From assembly GCA_015231915.1 (NCBI GenBank), contig JADGAR010000012.1:20099-84098 (forward strand): 64,000 nucleotides of DNA. The letters are read 5' to 3'. Numbering within the stretch: position 1 is the stretch's first letter; the number at the start of each line of letters is the position of its first letter. The position numbers were made by a program, and so were the translations under genes. A model generated the notes under the pieces. That model had not been told where the DNA came from. It did not search any database and was given only the letters and a program-made list of their open reading frames with translations. The DNA comes from Magnetococcales bacterium. Lineage in GTDB: Bacteria > Pseudomonadota > Magnetococcia > Magnetococcales > Magnetaquicoccaceae. This document shows positions 51,509 to 62,777 of the stretch, one piece after another.

Positions 51509-53806
51509 ATGCGCACCATCAAAATGCCCGTTCTGCTCCCTCTGGCGATCTTCATCGCCATTCTGACCCTGGCGGCCTCCCTGGGGGTTTACTGGTACGC
51601 GCACACGGTCAACCGTGCCGCACTGCAAACCACCACCGAGGACATTCAACAGAGCTGGACGCTGGGAATGAGCAACGACACCGCCATGATGAGCGCTGCG
51701 CTCTCCGCTGTCGTGCGCAACTCCGCGATCCGGGAGGCCTTTGTGGCAAGGGATCGGGAGCGGCTGTTGCGCCTGACCAGGGAACTGTTCGGGGAATGGC
51801 GCGACCGGCACGGCATCACCCACTTCTATTTCACCCAGCCGGACAGGATCAATTTCCTGCGCATTCATCAGCCGGATCGGCATGGCGATCTCATCACACG
51901 CCATACCACCCGGGTCGCCCAAGAAAAAGGCGCCACCACCTCGGGTTTGGAAATGGGGCAGATGGGCACCTACACCCTGCGCACGGTCACGCCCTGGTTC
52001 GAGGGGGGGCAGCTGATCGGCCTGGTGGAGTTGGGCATGGAGGTGGACCATCGCATCACGGAGATCCACAAACGGCAACATGTGGACCTGTTTCTCCTGG
52101 CGCCCAAGCGGCATCTTCAGCGTGGGGCGTGGGAAGCCGGCATGGCCATGCTGAAACGCACCCCCCAATGGGACGCCTTTGCCGATATCGTGCTCATCGA
52201 TCAAACCGCAACCCCTCCTGCCGGCCTGCTCGATCGTTTCGATGGGGCGTATGCCGACAACGAGGTGCGACGGGAATGGATGCATCTTTCCCTGGGAGAA
52301 AGTCATGTCAACGTCGCCCGTCTTCCCCTTGCGGATGTGCAGGGGCGGGAGCAGGCCTTTCTGGTGTTCGTGCAGGATGTGACGACCCGCTACCACGATT
52401 CGCAACGGCTGATTTTTCTGGTGATTGGCATCAGTGTGGTTGGTGGCGGAGGCTTGATTCTGCTTTTTGCCATGCACCTGGAACGGATCGAAGCCAAAAT
52501 GCGGGAACACGAGGCCGCCCTCATGGAAAGCGAGGCCCGTTTCCGGGGGATTGCCACTTCGGCCCAGGACGCCATCATCATGATCGACGACCAGGATCGG
52601 GTGCAGTACTGGAATCCCGCCGCGCAACGGATTTTCGGTTATGCCGCCGGGGAGATGGAGGGCAGGGAGTTGCATCGTCTGCTGGCCCCGGAACGGTTTC
52701 GTCCGGCGGCAACCCGTGGCATGCGCAAACTGCGCGAGACAGGGGAGGGGAGTATTCTCGATCGTACCGTGGAACTGATCGGGGTGCGCAAGAGCGGCGA
52801 GGAGTTTCCCTTCGACCTGTCCACCTCCGTCATCCGGTGCCGGGACCGCTGGTGCGCCATCGGCATCCTGCGCGACATCTCCGCGCGCAAGGAGATCGAA
52901 CAGCGGCTGAAACTGGGCTTCACGATCATCGAACAGGCCCTGGAAGGGATCATCATCACCGACGCGGAGGCGGTCATTCAGTTGGTCAATCCGGCGTTCA
53001 CCCAACTGACGGGCTACGCTCCAGGCGAGGTCATCGGCAGGAACCCGCGTCTGCTGCAATCCGGGCGGCATGATGCCTCTTTCTTCCAGGAGCTTTGGCA
53101 AACCTTGAACGCCACCGGCTCCTGGCGCGGGGAGTTGTGGAACCGACGCAAGAGCGGGGAGATCTTTCCGGAGTGGCTGAGCATCAGCGCCATCCGGGAC
53201 GAAAAGGATGAGGTGACCCATTACATGGGCATTTTTTCCGACATCACGGAGCGCAAGGCCTTTGAGGAGCAGCTCGAAAATCTGGCCTTCTACGATGCCC
53301 TGACGGCGATTCCCAATCGGATGTTGTTCCATCAGCGGCTGGAGCAGGCGCTCAAGGAGGCGGCGCGTCACCGGCAGCGGCTGGCGGTGCTCTATCTGGA
53401 TCTGGATCTGTTCAAGGCGGTCAACGATACTCATGGCCACAAGACGGGGGATTTGCTGTTGCAGTCCGTGGCCACCCGGTTGCAGGATCTGTTGCGTCAA
53501 GAGGACACCGTGGCGCGTCTGGGGGGGGACGAGTTCGCCGTTCTGCTGCGCAACGTCCAGAACCTCGAGGATACGCGCCTGGTGGCCGAAAAGGTCATCG
53601 CAACGCTGACCCGCCCCTTCACTCTGCAGGGCATCGAATGCCGGATCGGCACCAGCATCGGCATCACCCTGTTCCCCGACCAGGGGAAGGATCCGGAAAC
53701 CCTGCTGAAACAGGCCGACACTGCCATGTACTACGCCAAACGGGGCGGCAGAAACCGTTATCGGGTTTATGGGGGCGAGGAAGCGTTGCGGGGAGCGGGT
53801 GATTGA
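51509..53806 (+). CDS. Membrane diguanylate cyclase with Cache-like sensor and two PAS domains
   Basis: A 765-residue protein: first membrane helix (PVLLPLAIFIAILTLAASLGV), a periplasmic region of Cache type (THFYFTQPDRINFLRIH) to about 290, second helix (LIFLVIGISVVGGGGLILLF), two PAS domains (FRGIATSAQDAIIMIDDQDR; IIEQALEGIIITDAEAVIQL) and a GGDEF domain with RLGGDEFAVLL near residue 670. The intact GGDEF predicts c-di-GMP synthesis. The allosteric RxxD site five residues before GGDEF reads RQED, so feedback inhibition is plausible. No EAL domain. TTG 51491 is an alternative start. A PilZ-like gene follows after three bases. Confidence 0.9.
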   Translation: MRTIKMPVLLPLAIFIAILTLAASLGVYWYAHTVNRAALQTTTEDIQQSWTLGMSNDTAMMSAALSAVVRNSAIREAFVARDRERLLRLTRELFGEWRDRHGITHFYFTQPDRINFLRIHQPDRHGDLITRHTTRVAQEKGATTSGLEMGQMGTYTLRTVTPWFEGGQLIGLVELGMEVDHRITEIHKRQHVDLFLLAPKRHLQRGAWEAGMAMLKRTPQWDAFADIVLIDQTATPPAGLLDRFDGAYADNEVRREWMHLSLGESHVNVARLPLADVQGREQAFLVFVQDVTTRYHDSQRLIFLVIGISVVGGGGLILLFAMHLERIEAKMREHEAALMESEARFRGIATSAQDAIIMIDDQDRVQYWNPAAQRIFGYAAGEMEGRELHRLLAPERFRPAATRGMRKLRETGEGSILDRTVELIGVRKSGEEFPFDLSTSVIRCRDRWCAIGILRDISARKEIEQRLKLGFTIIEQALEGIIITDAEAVIQLVNPAFTQLTGYAPGEVIGRNPRLLQSGRHDASFFQELWQTLNATGSWRGELWNRRKSGEIFPEWLSISAIRDEKDEVTHYMGIFSDITERKAFEEQLENLAFYDALTAIPNRMLFHQRLEQALKEAARHRQRLAVLYLDLDLFKAVNDTHGHKTGDLLLQSVATRLQDLLRQEDTVARLGGDEFAVLLRNVQNLEDTRLVAEKVIATLTRPFTLQGIECRIGTSIGITLFPDQGKDPETLLKQADTAMYYAKRGGRNRYRVYGGEEALRGAGD

Positions 53807-53809
53807 CGG

Positions 53810-54265
53810 ATGAACGCAGGGCGATGGCAACGTCAGACGGTGCGCGTCCAACCTCCGGACGGGATCGAGCTGTTGCTCAATATTTCTCAAAACTCTTGCA
53901 ACCTCGATGTCGTCTTGTTGAATCTCGGCGCGGGCGGCTGCAGTGTTGTGTTGCCGCATGACGAAGCGTTGCCGGAGATCGGCGTTCCCGCAGCATTGAC
54001 GCTGCATTGGTGTATCGACCAGCGCATTTTTGTGCAAGGCGTCCTGTTGCGCATCCACCACCACCCGGACACTCTGGTGACGGGGCATCTGCGCTTTGCC
54101 ACGGACGATCCCCAGGCGCTCCAGGCGATCACCGCCCTGGTTTTCCGGCTGGAACGGGTCCATTTGCGCGCCAAAAGCAACTGGGCGCACCCGGAACAGG
54201 AGTTTATGAATCCAAAACCTCCCGCAAGAGGATATGTGCGTCAGTCAATCTGCCGAAGATGTTGA
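53810..54265 (+). CDS. PilZ-like domain protein
   Basis: A 151-residue protein whose core fits a PilZ barrel: RWQRQTVRVQPP at the start (RxxR-like) and LLNLGAGGCSVVLP (the NxSxxG position), then IFVQGVLLRIHH and VTGHLRFAT. These are the c-di-GMP contact regions, although the Ser is replaced by Ala. The gene sits three bases after a diguanylate cyclase stop, which supports a role as effector of that enzyme. The C-terminal tail looks unstructured. Confidence 0.6.
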   Translation: MNAGRWQRQTVRVQPPDGIELLLNISQNSCNLDVVLLNLGAGGCSVVLPHDEALPEIGVPAALTLHWCIDQRIFVQGVLLRIHHHPDTLVTGHLRFATDDPQALQAITALVFRLERVHLRAKSNWAHPEQEFMNPKPPARGYVRQSICRRC

Positions 54266-54307
54266 CAATCCCGCCTTGCTCACACCCCCATAAGCACACC
54301 GAAAAGC

Positions 54308-54337
54308 TTGACGGATCCAAAAAAATATGCATACAAT
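54308..54337 (+). promoter_or_regulatory. Promoter of brnTA
   Basis: TTGACG, 18-base spacer, TACAAT; the predicted start is nearly at the brnT ATG (54345), so the message may be almost leaderless. BrnA usually represses its own promoter. Confidence 0.52.
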
Positions 54338-54344
54338 TTAATCC

Positions 54345-54626
54345 ATGAAGATCACCTTCGATCCGAAAAAGAATATGAAAAACATCCAGGAGCGAGGAAT
54401 TTCGTTCGAGGATGCGGCACGGTTCGATTTCAGCAGGGCATCATTCGCCATGGATATTCGCCGTGACTATGGGGAAACCCGGTACGTGGCGATTGGTTAT
54501 GTCGGGCAGCGATTGCATGTGTTGTGTTTTGTGGAAACCGTTGATGGTATACGGGTCATCAGCTTCCGCAAGGCCAATGCACGGGAGGTCAAAAGACATG
54601 AAAACGCAAAAGCCGTTGACCAATGA
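54345..54626 (+). CDS. brnT: Toxin BrnT
   Basis: A 93-residue RelE-fold ribonuclease toxin. Typical features: ITFDPKKNMKNIQERGISFE, AARFDF, DYGETRYVAIGYVGQRLHVL and the end VISFRKANAREVKRHE, which contains the conserved Arg residues. It cleaves RNA and stops growth until bound by BrnA. It overlaps the antitoxin gene by 29 bases. Confidence 0.9.
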   Translation: MKITFDPKKNMKNIQERGISFEDAARFDFSRASFAMDIRRDYGETRYVAIGYVGQRLHVLCFVETVDGIRVISFRKANAREVKRHENAKAVDQ

Positions 54627-54864
54627 AAAAGGCGATGTGCGTGAGTTGACGCCGGAAGACCTGCGCAATTTCCGACCGGTCGATGCATTGCCATCGTCAC
54701 TGACACGCAAACTCGGCGTGCGAGGCGTGCAAAAGGCCCCCACCAAGGAACGCATCACCATCAGGCTTTCCCGCGAGGTCCTGGATGCGTTCCGGGCAAC
54801 GGGACGCGGGTGGCAATCCCGCGTGGATGATGCCCTCAAGCAGTTCGTCTCATCCAAAGGATGA
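54598..54864 (+). CDS. brnA: Antitoxin BrnA
   Basis: An 88-residue antitoxin. The C-terminal half has the ribbon-helix-helix-like KERITIRLSREVLDAFRATG and RGWQSRVDDALKQFV typical of BrnA; the N-terminal half wraps the toxin. ATG 54598 has GGGAGG upstream, within brnT. The 150-residue ORF in the track starts in the wrong place. Confidence 0.9.
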   Translation: MKTQKPLTNEKGDVRELTPEDLRNFRPVDALPSSLTRKLGVRGVQKAPTKERITIRLSREVLDAFRATGRGWQSRVDDALKQFVSSKG

Positions 54865-54884
54865 AACGGCGCTTTCGCCCAACG

Positions 54885-55708
54885 TTACAGGTCATGCTCA
54901 ATTCCCCACTTGACCATCTCCTCGAAGCTGGGTCCGTCCTTTTCCCGCTCCTCTGGGCTGCGTTCCAGTGGGGCAAGTTTATCCAGTTGCTCCAAGAACC
55001 AGTTTTCAGTTTTTTGATCATTATAGGCGAAACAGCTTTTTATCTCTGCTAATTTAACGTTGCGTCTTGTTAATGCGAAGGTAATTATATCTAACAATGG
55101 CTGAATTATTTTATATTTAAATGAATGAGAAAAAAATCCTAAATGAATTTTTTGTGGTTGGCGTACAAGAGAGGTATGTATAGAATTCTGAATTAAATAT
55201 TCAAAGTCGCGCGATAATATTATCCATGGCTGAATAATAGTTCCAAGAAATATAATTTGCCGTATCCTCGTTCTACTGCGGGATGACGCTGAGGGGCGAA
55301 GATCATGGACCAATCCGGCGCCTTTTCGGTAAACTCCCCGACCCTCCGGGAGAGTGTTTCCAACATCGGCGTGGTGTGCAACGAGGCGTTTCCAGATGGC
55401 ACGACCTGACCGTGTTCACTCAGTTTTTCCAGAGATTTCCGTGCCTGGGTCAGAGCCGACTGAAGGTACACCTGGGCACCGAACCCATCCAGTCGTTCCG
55501 CCTTGAGTTTGTCGAAGTAGGCATCCAGATAATCCTGCCCGAAGACCTTCAAAAGCAATCCCGCCGCGCCTCCCACCCCATCCAGCATTGCCGGACCGCC
55601 ATCTTCGAGTCGTTTTTTTCCCGCCTCGATCAAACCCTTGAACACTTCCGGGAGGGCGGTCATCCGCCTGCGCGCCGTTTCTTTGTCGCCCCATAGCGTC
55701 AGTGGCAT
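54885..55708 (-). pseudogene. AT-rich gene of unknown function, frameshifted
   Basis: Two minus-strand frames overlap: 55708-55220 (162 aa, MPLTLWGDKETARRRMTALP...) and a second frame ending at 54885 (...EKDGPSFEEMVKWGIEHDL). The second has no good start: its first codon is a TTG lying within the coding part of the first. Reading across a minus-one shift near 55240-55260 joins GYGKLYF to LGTIIQPWIILS and gives one chain of about 280 residues. The first part has ATG with GAGGTGA and a very good promoter. Sequence around 55.03-55.26 kb is much richer in AT than neighbours, which points to transfer. No family recognised. Confidence 0.5.
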
Positions 55709-55782
55709 GATTCACCTCGCGAAGAACACGAACAGGATAATAAAAGACGCTATTTTTTGAATCACAAGGGATTATAAAAAAA

Positions 55783-55811
55783 ATTATACCATATTGGCTG
55801 GCAGGACACAA
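55783..55811 (-). promoter_or_regulatory. Sigma-70 promoter of the AT-rich gene
   Basis: Minus-strand TTGTGT, 17-base spacer, perfect TATAAT; a second TATAAT occurs just downstream. Confidence 0.6.
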
Positions 55812-55875
55812 GGTCAAACGAATTGGCAATCCGACAGGCTGCTTGCCTGCGTATCCTCTGGAGGTGGCGTTCGGT

Positions 55876-56487
55876 TCACTCCCCGCTGCGTCCCAGCCGG
55901 ACCCGCACCGCCTCCTCCTGTTCCATCTCCTCCAGCCGGATGTCCATCTCGTGAATGGCCCCGTCCAGTTCCGGCAGGATCACATCTTCCAGGGCGCGGG
56001 CGCGGCGTTCGGTGCGCTGGTATTCGGCCAGCAGACGATGCAGATTGCCGGACAGGGCGGCCAGTTCCGTGACCAGGGGCAACAACCGGGAAAAGGCCTC
56101 CTGACAGGCCCGTCGCTCCGGGGAGGGCAGCAGCGCCGCAAACGCTGGCGGGTGCGGTTCCCCCGGCAGAAGGCGCGGCAGGTCCACCAAAGGCACCCCG
56201 AAGAAAATCCGGTCGAAACGCTCGATGCCCGCCGCATACAGTTCTTGAGCCGGGGTCACCTGCATGCCGTGCAGGCCATGGCGGGTGACGGCGGCACCCA
56301 TGGCTGCCGACGCTTCCCGGTGAGCGCGCAGATACTCCTCCTGCAACTCCTGAAAACGACCGGCCAGCTTGATGATCTCCGAGGCCAGCAGCAGCCGTTT
56401 TTCGTCCAGGAAACGATACCCCTCGCCCATCACCTGGCGTTCGTCCCGGATCTCCAGCAACGCGCTGCGGGTGGGGGTGATCTCCAT
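55876..56487 (-). CDS. ntpD: V/A-type ATPase subunit D
   Basis: A 203-residue long helical hairpin protein that forms the central rotor stalk: TPTRSALLEIRDERQVMGEG and DEKRLLLASEIIKLAG at the N-terminus and RTERRARALEDVILPELDGAIHEMDIRLEEMEQEE at the C-terminus (split here). This is the usual D arrangement with a short domain between the helices. It is the last gene of the operon, five bases after subunit B. Confidence 0.93.
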   Translation of the reverse strand: MEITPTRSALLEIRDERQVMGEGYRFLDEKRLLLASEIIKLAGRFQELQEEYLRAHREASAAMGAAVTRHGLHGMQVTPAQELYAAGIERFDRIFFGVPLVDLPRLLPGEPHPPAFAALLPSPERRACQEAFSRLLPLVTELAALSGNLHRLLAEYQRTERRARALEDVILPELDGAIHEMDIRLEEMEQEEAVRVRLGRSGE

Positions 56488-56492
56488 GGCAA

Positions 56493-57889
56493 TCAGCCGT
56501 CCGCCGCCGGTTTGCGCAGATAACGCTTGATCTGCTCGTCGGACAGACGCGCCAGTTCGGTCTCCGGCAGCCCCCGCAGCAACTCCCAGCCCACCGCCAT
56601 GCTCTCCTCCAGGGTGCGCGACCCCTCGGGCTGGGCAACGAAACGGCTCTCGAACTGCTTGCCGAACTCCAGAAACAGCCGGTCGGTCGGGGTCAGCCCT
56701 TCGGCCCCCACCACGCCGGCCAGCAGTCGCACCCCCATGGTCCGGGCATAGGCCGCATAGAGCTGATTGGCCAACGCCGGGTGATCGGGATGGGTGAAAC
56801 CTTCGCCGATGCCGTCCTTCATCAGACGCGACAAACTCGGCAACACCCCGATGGGGGGATACACCCCGGCACGGTCCAATTTGCGGTCCAGGGTGATCTG
56901 CCCCTCGGTGATGTAGCCGGTCAGATCCGGAATCGGATGGGTGATGTCGTCCGCCGGCATGGTGAGAATGGGAATCTGCGTGACCGAACCCGGACGCCCC
57001 AGAATGCGCCCCGCCCGCTCGTACAGGGTGGCGAGATCGGAATACATGTAGCCCGGATACCCCTTGCGGCTCGGAATTTCGCCGTGACTGGCCGAAACCT
57101 CGCGCAGGGCCTCGCAGTAGTTGGTCATGTCCGTAATGATCACCAGAACATGCCGCCCCTCGACATACGCCAGATACTCGGCGGCGGTCAGGGCGAAGCG
57201 CGGCGTCAGCAGTCGCTGCGCGCTGGAATCCGAGGCCAGATTCAAAAAAAGCGCCGTATGCCCCAGCGCGCCACCTGTCTCCAGACTCTTGCGGAAGGCC
57301 TCGGCCTGATCATACGGCACCCCGATCCCGGCAAAGACGATGGCGAACGGTTCGCTCTCGCCGGAGCGCAGCCGGGCATGCAACGCGATATCCACGGCCA
57401 GGCGATTGTGGGGCAAGCCGCCGCCGGAAAAAATCGGCAGCTTCTGCCCCCGCACCAGACTGTCCAGGGTGTCAATGGCGGAAATGCCGGTTTCGATGAA
57501 ATCCTCCGGCTTGGCGCGTCGCATCGGGTTGATGATCGCCCCGTCGATGGAGACCCGCATCTTCGCTGCCACCGGTGGTCCCCCATCCAGGACCCGGCCC
57601 ACCCCGTCGAACACCCGGCCCAGAATCCCAGGCCCCAGGGCAAAGGTCACCGGTTCCCCGACGAAGCGGATCCGGGTGCCGGCCAGGGTCAGACCGGAGG
57701 TGGACTCCAGGGTTTCGATGGTCATGTACGTCTCGTCCACCGCCGCCACCCTTCCCAGCCGGACGCGACCGTCGGTCCCGATCACCTCCACCGCCTCGTT
57801 GAGGCCCACCTCCACCCGCCGCTGCGCGAACACCAGCGGCCCCTCGATGCGGGTCACCGCATCCGCGCAAAAAAGATCCGCCTGCACGG

Positions 57890-57893
<4 letters not shown>
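56493..57893 (-). CDS. ntpB: V/A-type ATPase subunit B (regulatory)
   Basis: A 466-residue non-catalytic nucleotide-site subunit. It contains RIEGPLVFAQ, SIDGAIINPMRRAKPEDFIET, SAIDTLDSLVRGQKLPIFSG (no P-loop, as expected for B), AGIGVPYDQAEAFRK, VLVIITDMTNYCEALREVS and GRPGSVTQIPILTMPADDIT (split). Full length. It overlaps the A gene by four bases. Confidence 0.95.
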
Positions 57894-59652
<1,759 letters not shown>

Positions 59653-59656
<4 letters not shown>

Positions 59657-60270
59657 TTCGACGCTCCCTCCGGTTGCAACAGCGCCAACAGCATGGCGTC
59701 GATGGCCATGCGGTCGGCCATCAGACCCGTTGCGCTCCCATCCACCCAGGCCCCCTGGCAGGCGATGCGCAGGCCCGCCACCATGCCGGCCTCTTCGTGC
59801 GGTGTCGGGTCGGGTTTGCCGACCTCCCGCAGTTTTTCCCGCAGCGGGTCGAGCGCCTCGGTCGGCAGCCCAGGCGGGTGCCACACCTCCCATTGCCCCT
59901 CCGGCAGACAGGCGAGGGCACGCGCGGTGAGACCCAGAATCCACGCCTGGCGGCTGGCCGGGTTTTGCCAGCGTTCCAGCAGGGTGTTTTCCAGAAGTTG
60001 GCGTCCTTCCCGCAGTTGACGGTTGGCCAGGTTCATGGCATGGCCGCGCAGTTCGGTCTCCTGCCGGGTATGGGCTTCCTGCAGGGCCTGGCGCGCCATG
60101 CGCCGTTCCCCGACGATGGCCTCGTGCATGCGCGTTCTTGCCTGACGGTGGGCGACGGCGATCAGGGCGACGGCCTCCGCGCGGGCCTGGGCGAGGATGT
60201 GCTCCTGCTGTTGGCGTTTTTTCTCTTCCACCAGGGCGAGCATGGCCGCCAGAGTCGGTGAGATGTTCAT
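59653..60270 (-). CDS. ntpE: V/A-type ATPase subunit E
   Basis: A 205-residue peripheral stalk protein. The N-terminal 110 residues are a long charged helix (LVEEKKRQQQEHILAQARAE...) and the C-terminus a small globular domain (GMVAGLRIACQGAWVDGS), the E-subunit layout. It pairs with the G/H-like protein encoded first in the operon. The start at 60270 overlaps the F stop by four bases. Confidence 0.83.
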
Positions 60271-60566
60271 GCGGAAATCCCCATCCGGGCGCGCACCCGG
60301 TGCATCAGGTCGAAGGCGGGGGCCGGGTCCGTCACTTCCGGGACCACCAGGGTCAGGGGCCGAAGCGAAACAAGCACGCGTTCCAGCAGGGTCTGGGGCA
60401 GGCGACGCGCGCACGAGGTGGAAAGCAGCAGAAGTTCCGTGCCCCCGGACAGGTACGCAAGGACCGTTGTCGCTTCCTCCCCAGGGGTGGGGGTCACGAC
60501 CCGCGCTCCGGCCAAACGCCAACCCGTGGCGCTCGCCTCGTCGCCGATGAAGACCGGGGATGGCAT
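60267..60566 (-). CDS. ntpF: V/A-type ATPase subunit F
   Basis: A 99-residue small Rossmann-like subunit of the rotor: PVFIGDEASATGWRLAGARV, ELLLLSTSCARRL and LTLVVPEVTDP. It lies at the position expected between proteolipid and E. The ATG shares bases with the K stop (TGATG). Confidence 0.83.
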   Translation of the reverse strand: MPSPVFIGDEASATGWRLAGARVVTPTPGEEATTVLAYLSGGTELLLLSTSCARRLPQTLLERVLVSLRPLTLVVPEVTDPAPAFDLMHRVRARMGISA

Positions 60567-60916
60567 CAGCCCAGGCGATTCAGGATCAGGATGGAGATGA
60601 TCAGGCCGTAGATGGCGATCCCTTCGGCCAGGCCGACCAGGATCAACATGCGGCCCAAAAGCTCCGGTTTTTCGGTGATGGCGCCGATGGCGGCGCTCCC
60701 CACGTGGCCCACGGCAACACCGGCGGCCAGGGAAGAGAGGCCGGTCGCCAGGGCGGCGGCCAGATAGCCCATGCCTGGATCGAAGGCCGGCGCGCTGCCG
60801 GCGGCGGCGCCTCCACCCGCGAACGCAGGGGTCGAGAAAAGCAGAATCGTGCCCCCCGCCGCCATGAGGGTGGTCATCAGGGTCAGGGCAATGGCGAATG
60901 TGGCGCGTGGCGTCAT
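60566..60916 (-). CDS. ntpK: V/A-type ATPase proteolipid subunit (c/K), single hairpin with N-terminal extension
   Basis: A 116-residue membrane protein. An N-terminal hydrophobic segment ending in PAFA-GGG looks like a signal peptide, followed by a Gly/Ala-rich helix (YLAAALATGLSSLAAGVAVG) and a helix with the ion-binding Glu (ILVGLAEGIAIYGLIISILI). This is one hairpin per chain, as in F-type c, not the doubled chain of many V-type rings. The residues after Glu are GIA, not the ST pair of known sodium rings, so proton coupling is more likely. ATG 60916 chosen over the longer ORF. Confidence 0.85.
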   Translation of the reverse strand: MTPRATFAIALTLMTTLMAAGGTILLFSTPAFAGGGAAAGSAPAFDPGMGYLAAALATGLSSLAAGVAVGHVGSAAIGAITEKPELLGRMLILVGLAEGIAIYGLIISILILNRLG

Positions 60917-60944
60917 GGCCGTTCCTTTTTCAACGATTGAAGGG

Positions 60945-62777
60945 TTATTCCGGCGGGGGTGGCAACGGACGAAAGGGCCGCCCCTCCCCACGCAGGAAAC
61001 GAACGAAAAATTCGAACAGGATCAGACGGGTGGTCTGTACCGAGACCACCAATCCCTCCAATGATAGAATCAAAAGGTTGCCCGCCACCAGGATAATCGT
61101 GCCGGCCAGGCCGCCGCCAGTCAGATCGGCCAGGGTGATCACCGCCTGGGAGAGACCGGCATGGGCCAGGGCGAAGGCGCCGACGCGGGCAAAAGAGAGG
61201 GTGTTGACCCCGAGTTGCATGAGGGTTTCCAGCAGATGGGCCAGACGCGCGGGCAGGGAGAGCGGCGCCTCCAGACCGTTGCCGACCGCGAACCAGGCCA
61301 GGCCGATGGCGGCCAGATACCAGCCCGCTGGCGAAAAAAAGGCGAGCAACAGCCCCAGATAGAGGATCGGCACCCCCCCTTCGTGGCGCAGCCAGTGATG
61401 GCCTTCCCGGTTCCAGAAGGCGCCCTGTGCCCGGAATCCCATGCCGGTGAGCACCAGCAGCACCCCCAGGATCAGCGGGATTCCCAGCACGGTCAGGGGA
61501 TGGGAGGTGGGATGGAGCCACAAGGCGGGCAGGATCGCTTCCGAGCAGAAGAAGCTGCCGAAGAGCAGGCCGAAGCAGGCCGCAGAGATCCCGCCGGTCA
61601 TGAGCAGCCAGGATGCGGCCAGCTTGCGGCGCAGGGCGTAACCGGCAGCGGCGATCACCAGACCTTGCCCCAGATCGCCGAACATGAAGCCGAAGAGCAG
61701 TGGGGCGACGAAGGCCAGCAGGCGGCTGGGATCCACCTCGTTGGCGCCCGGCGTGCCCAGCAGGGTCGGAAAGAGTTCGAAGGGTTTGGCCCACCAGGGA
61801 TTCACCAGGAGCATGGGAGGCGGGGAGGGGGCGTCAGCGGAGACCGTGGCCAGGGCGCGCACTCCGGAGCGTTCCAGCATGCGGTTGAGGGCGCCGGCCT
61901 CGACATCGGCACCCACCCAGCCGCCCAGATGGGAAAATGCCTCGCCCGTCGCGACCGTGCGGATCGCACCAAAGAACCACTGGATGCGCGCCACTTCTCT
62001 CAGATGCCATGTCACTTTGTGGTGTTGCCCCAGACGCGCCAGTTCCTGTTCGATGTGCAGAATCTCGTCACGACCGGCGTGCAGTTGCTGGCGCAGGAGC
62101 GGCAGGAACGCGTTGCCGCAACCGGTCCACTCCTCCGGAACGGCCAGGGCGCGTCCGTTGACGGCGGTCACCGCGTCTTGCACTGCGGCCATGGCGGCAC
62201 TGGGGGCGACCACCAGCAGGAAACGATTTTTCGTCCCGGTTGCCTCTCTGGCCAGGAGGTCGCTTCCCAGGCGTGGCGACGGGGCCTCCAGGGGAAGGAC
62301 GAAGACCCGACCGGTCAATGCGAGGGCATGCTGATGGTCTGCGGGGATGCGTGCCGGGTCCGGATGGCCTTTCCCCAGGGCCTGGGCGAGGTCGGCCAGG
62401 ACCAGCCGATCGGCCTCCAGGGCGCGCAGCGCCAGGTGACGGTCGATGAGGGGTTGGGCGTCGTTGCGCCAGGCTTCCAGGCTTTGCAGGGCGAACTCCA
62501 GCACGGCCAGCGGGGGGGTCGCGCCGGCTGGGGCAGGGGGCGGATTGTCCCTGGCCAAGGTCTGGTCGCCGGGCCACCAGGTGCGAAAGGTTTGTGTCAG
62601 GCTGGCGAACCTGGCGAGGCGTTGGGCGATCTCCGGGGTGAGCACGGGGTGATCCTCGCCGGGGCGGGATTCCGGTTCCACCGGGCATTGTCTGGCCAGG
62701 GCCACCAGGGCGGCGGGCAGGTCGTCGTTGACCGCCAGCAGGTTCATCCAGCGTGCGGGGAGAGGGCGGGGGATCAT
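60945..62777 (-). CDS. ntpI: V/A-type ATPase subunit I (a)
   Basis: A 610-residue membrane subunit. The N-terminal half is cytoplasmic with long helices (VARIQWFFGAIRTVATGEAF near the elbow), and the C-terminal half has seven to eight helices, including LLFGFMFGDLGQGLVIAAAGY, a hallmark of subunit I, LGVNTLSFARVGAFALAHAGL (with the essential Arg) and the last segment GTIILVAGNLLILSLEGLVV. It provides the ion half-channels. The start overlaps the preceding gene by four bases. Confidence 0.92.
   Translation of the reverse strand: MIPRPLPARWMNLLAVNDDLPAALVALARQCPVEPESRPGEDHPVLTPEIAQRLARFASLTQTFRTWWPGDQTLARDNPPPAPAGATPPLAVLEFALQSLEAWRNDAQPLIDRHLALRALEADRLVLADLAQALGKGHPDPARIPADHQHALALTGRVFVLPLEAPSPRLGSDLLAREATGTKNRFLLVVAPSAAMAAVQDAVTAVNGRALAVPEEWTGCGNAFLPLLRQQLHAGRDEILHIEQELARLGQHHKVTWHLREVARIQWFFGAIRTVATGEAFSHLGGWVGADVEAGALNRMLERSGVRALATVSADAPSPPPMLLVNPWWAKPFELFPTLLGTPGANEVDPSRLLAFVAPLLFGFMFGDLGQGLVIAAAGYALRRKLAASWLLMTGGISAACFGLLFGSFFCSEAILPALWLHPTSHPLTVLGIPLILGVLLVLTGMGFRAQGAFWNREGHHWLRHEGGVPILYLGLLLAFFSPAGWYLAAIGLAWFAVGNGLEAPLSLPARLAHLLETLMQLGVNTLSFARVGAFALAHAGLSQAVITLADLTGGGLAGTIILVAGNLLILSLEGLVVSVQTTRLILFEFFVRFLRGEGRPFRPLPPPPE

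Noticed and set aside
51482-54190. 902-residue minus-strand ORF opposite the GGDEF gene
   Set aside because: His/Gln/Gly-rich antisense shadow; the plus-strand frame has complete GGDEF and PAS motifs.
55835-55853. CAGGCTGCTTGCCTG hairpin after the V-ATPase operon as terminator
   Set aside because: Only five base pairs and no T-run follows on the minus strand.
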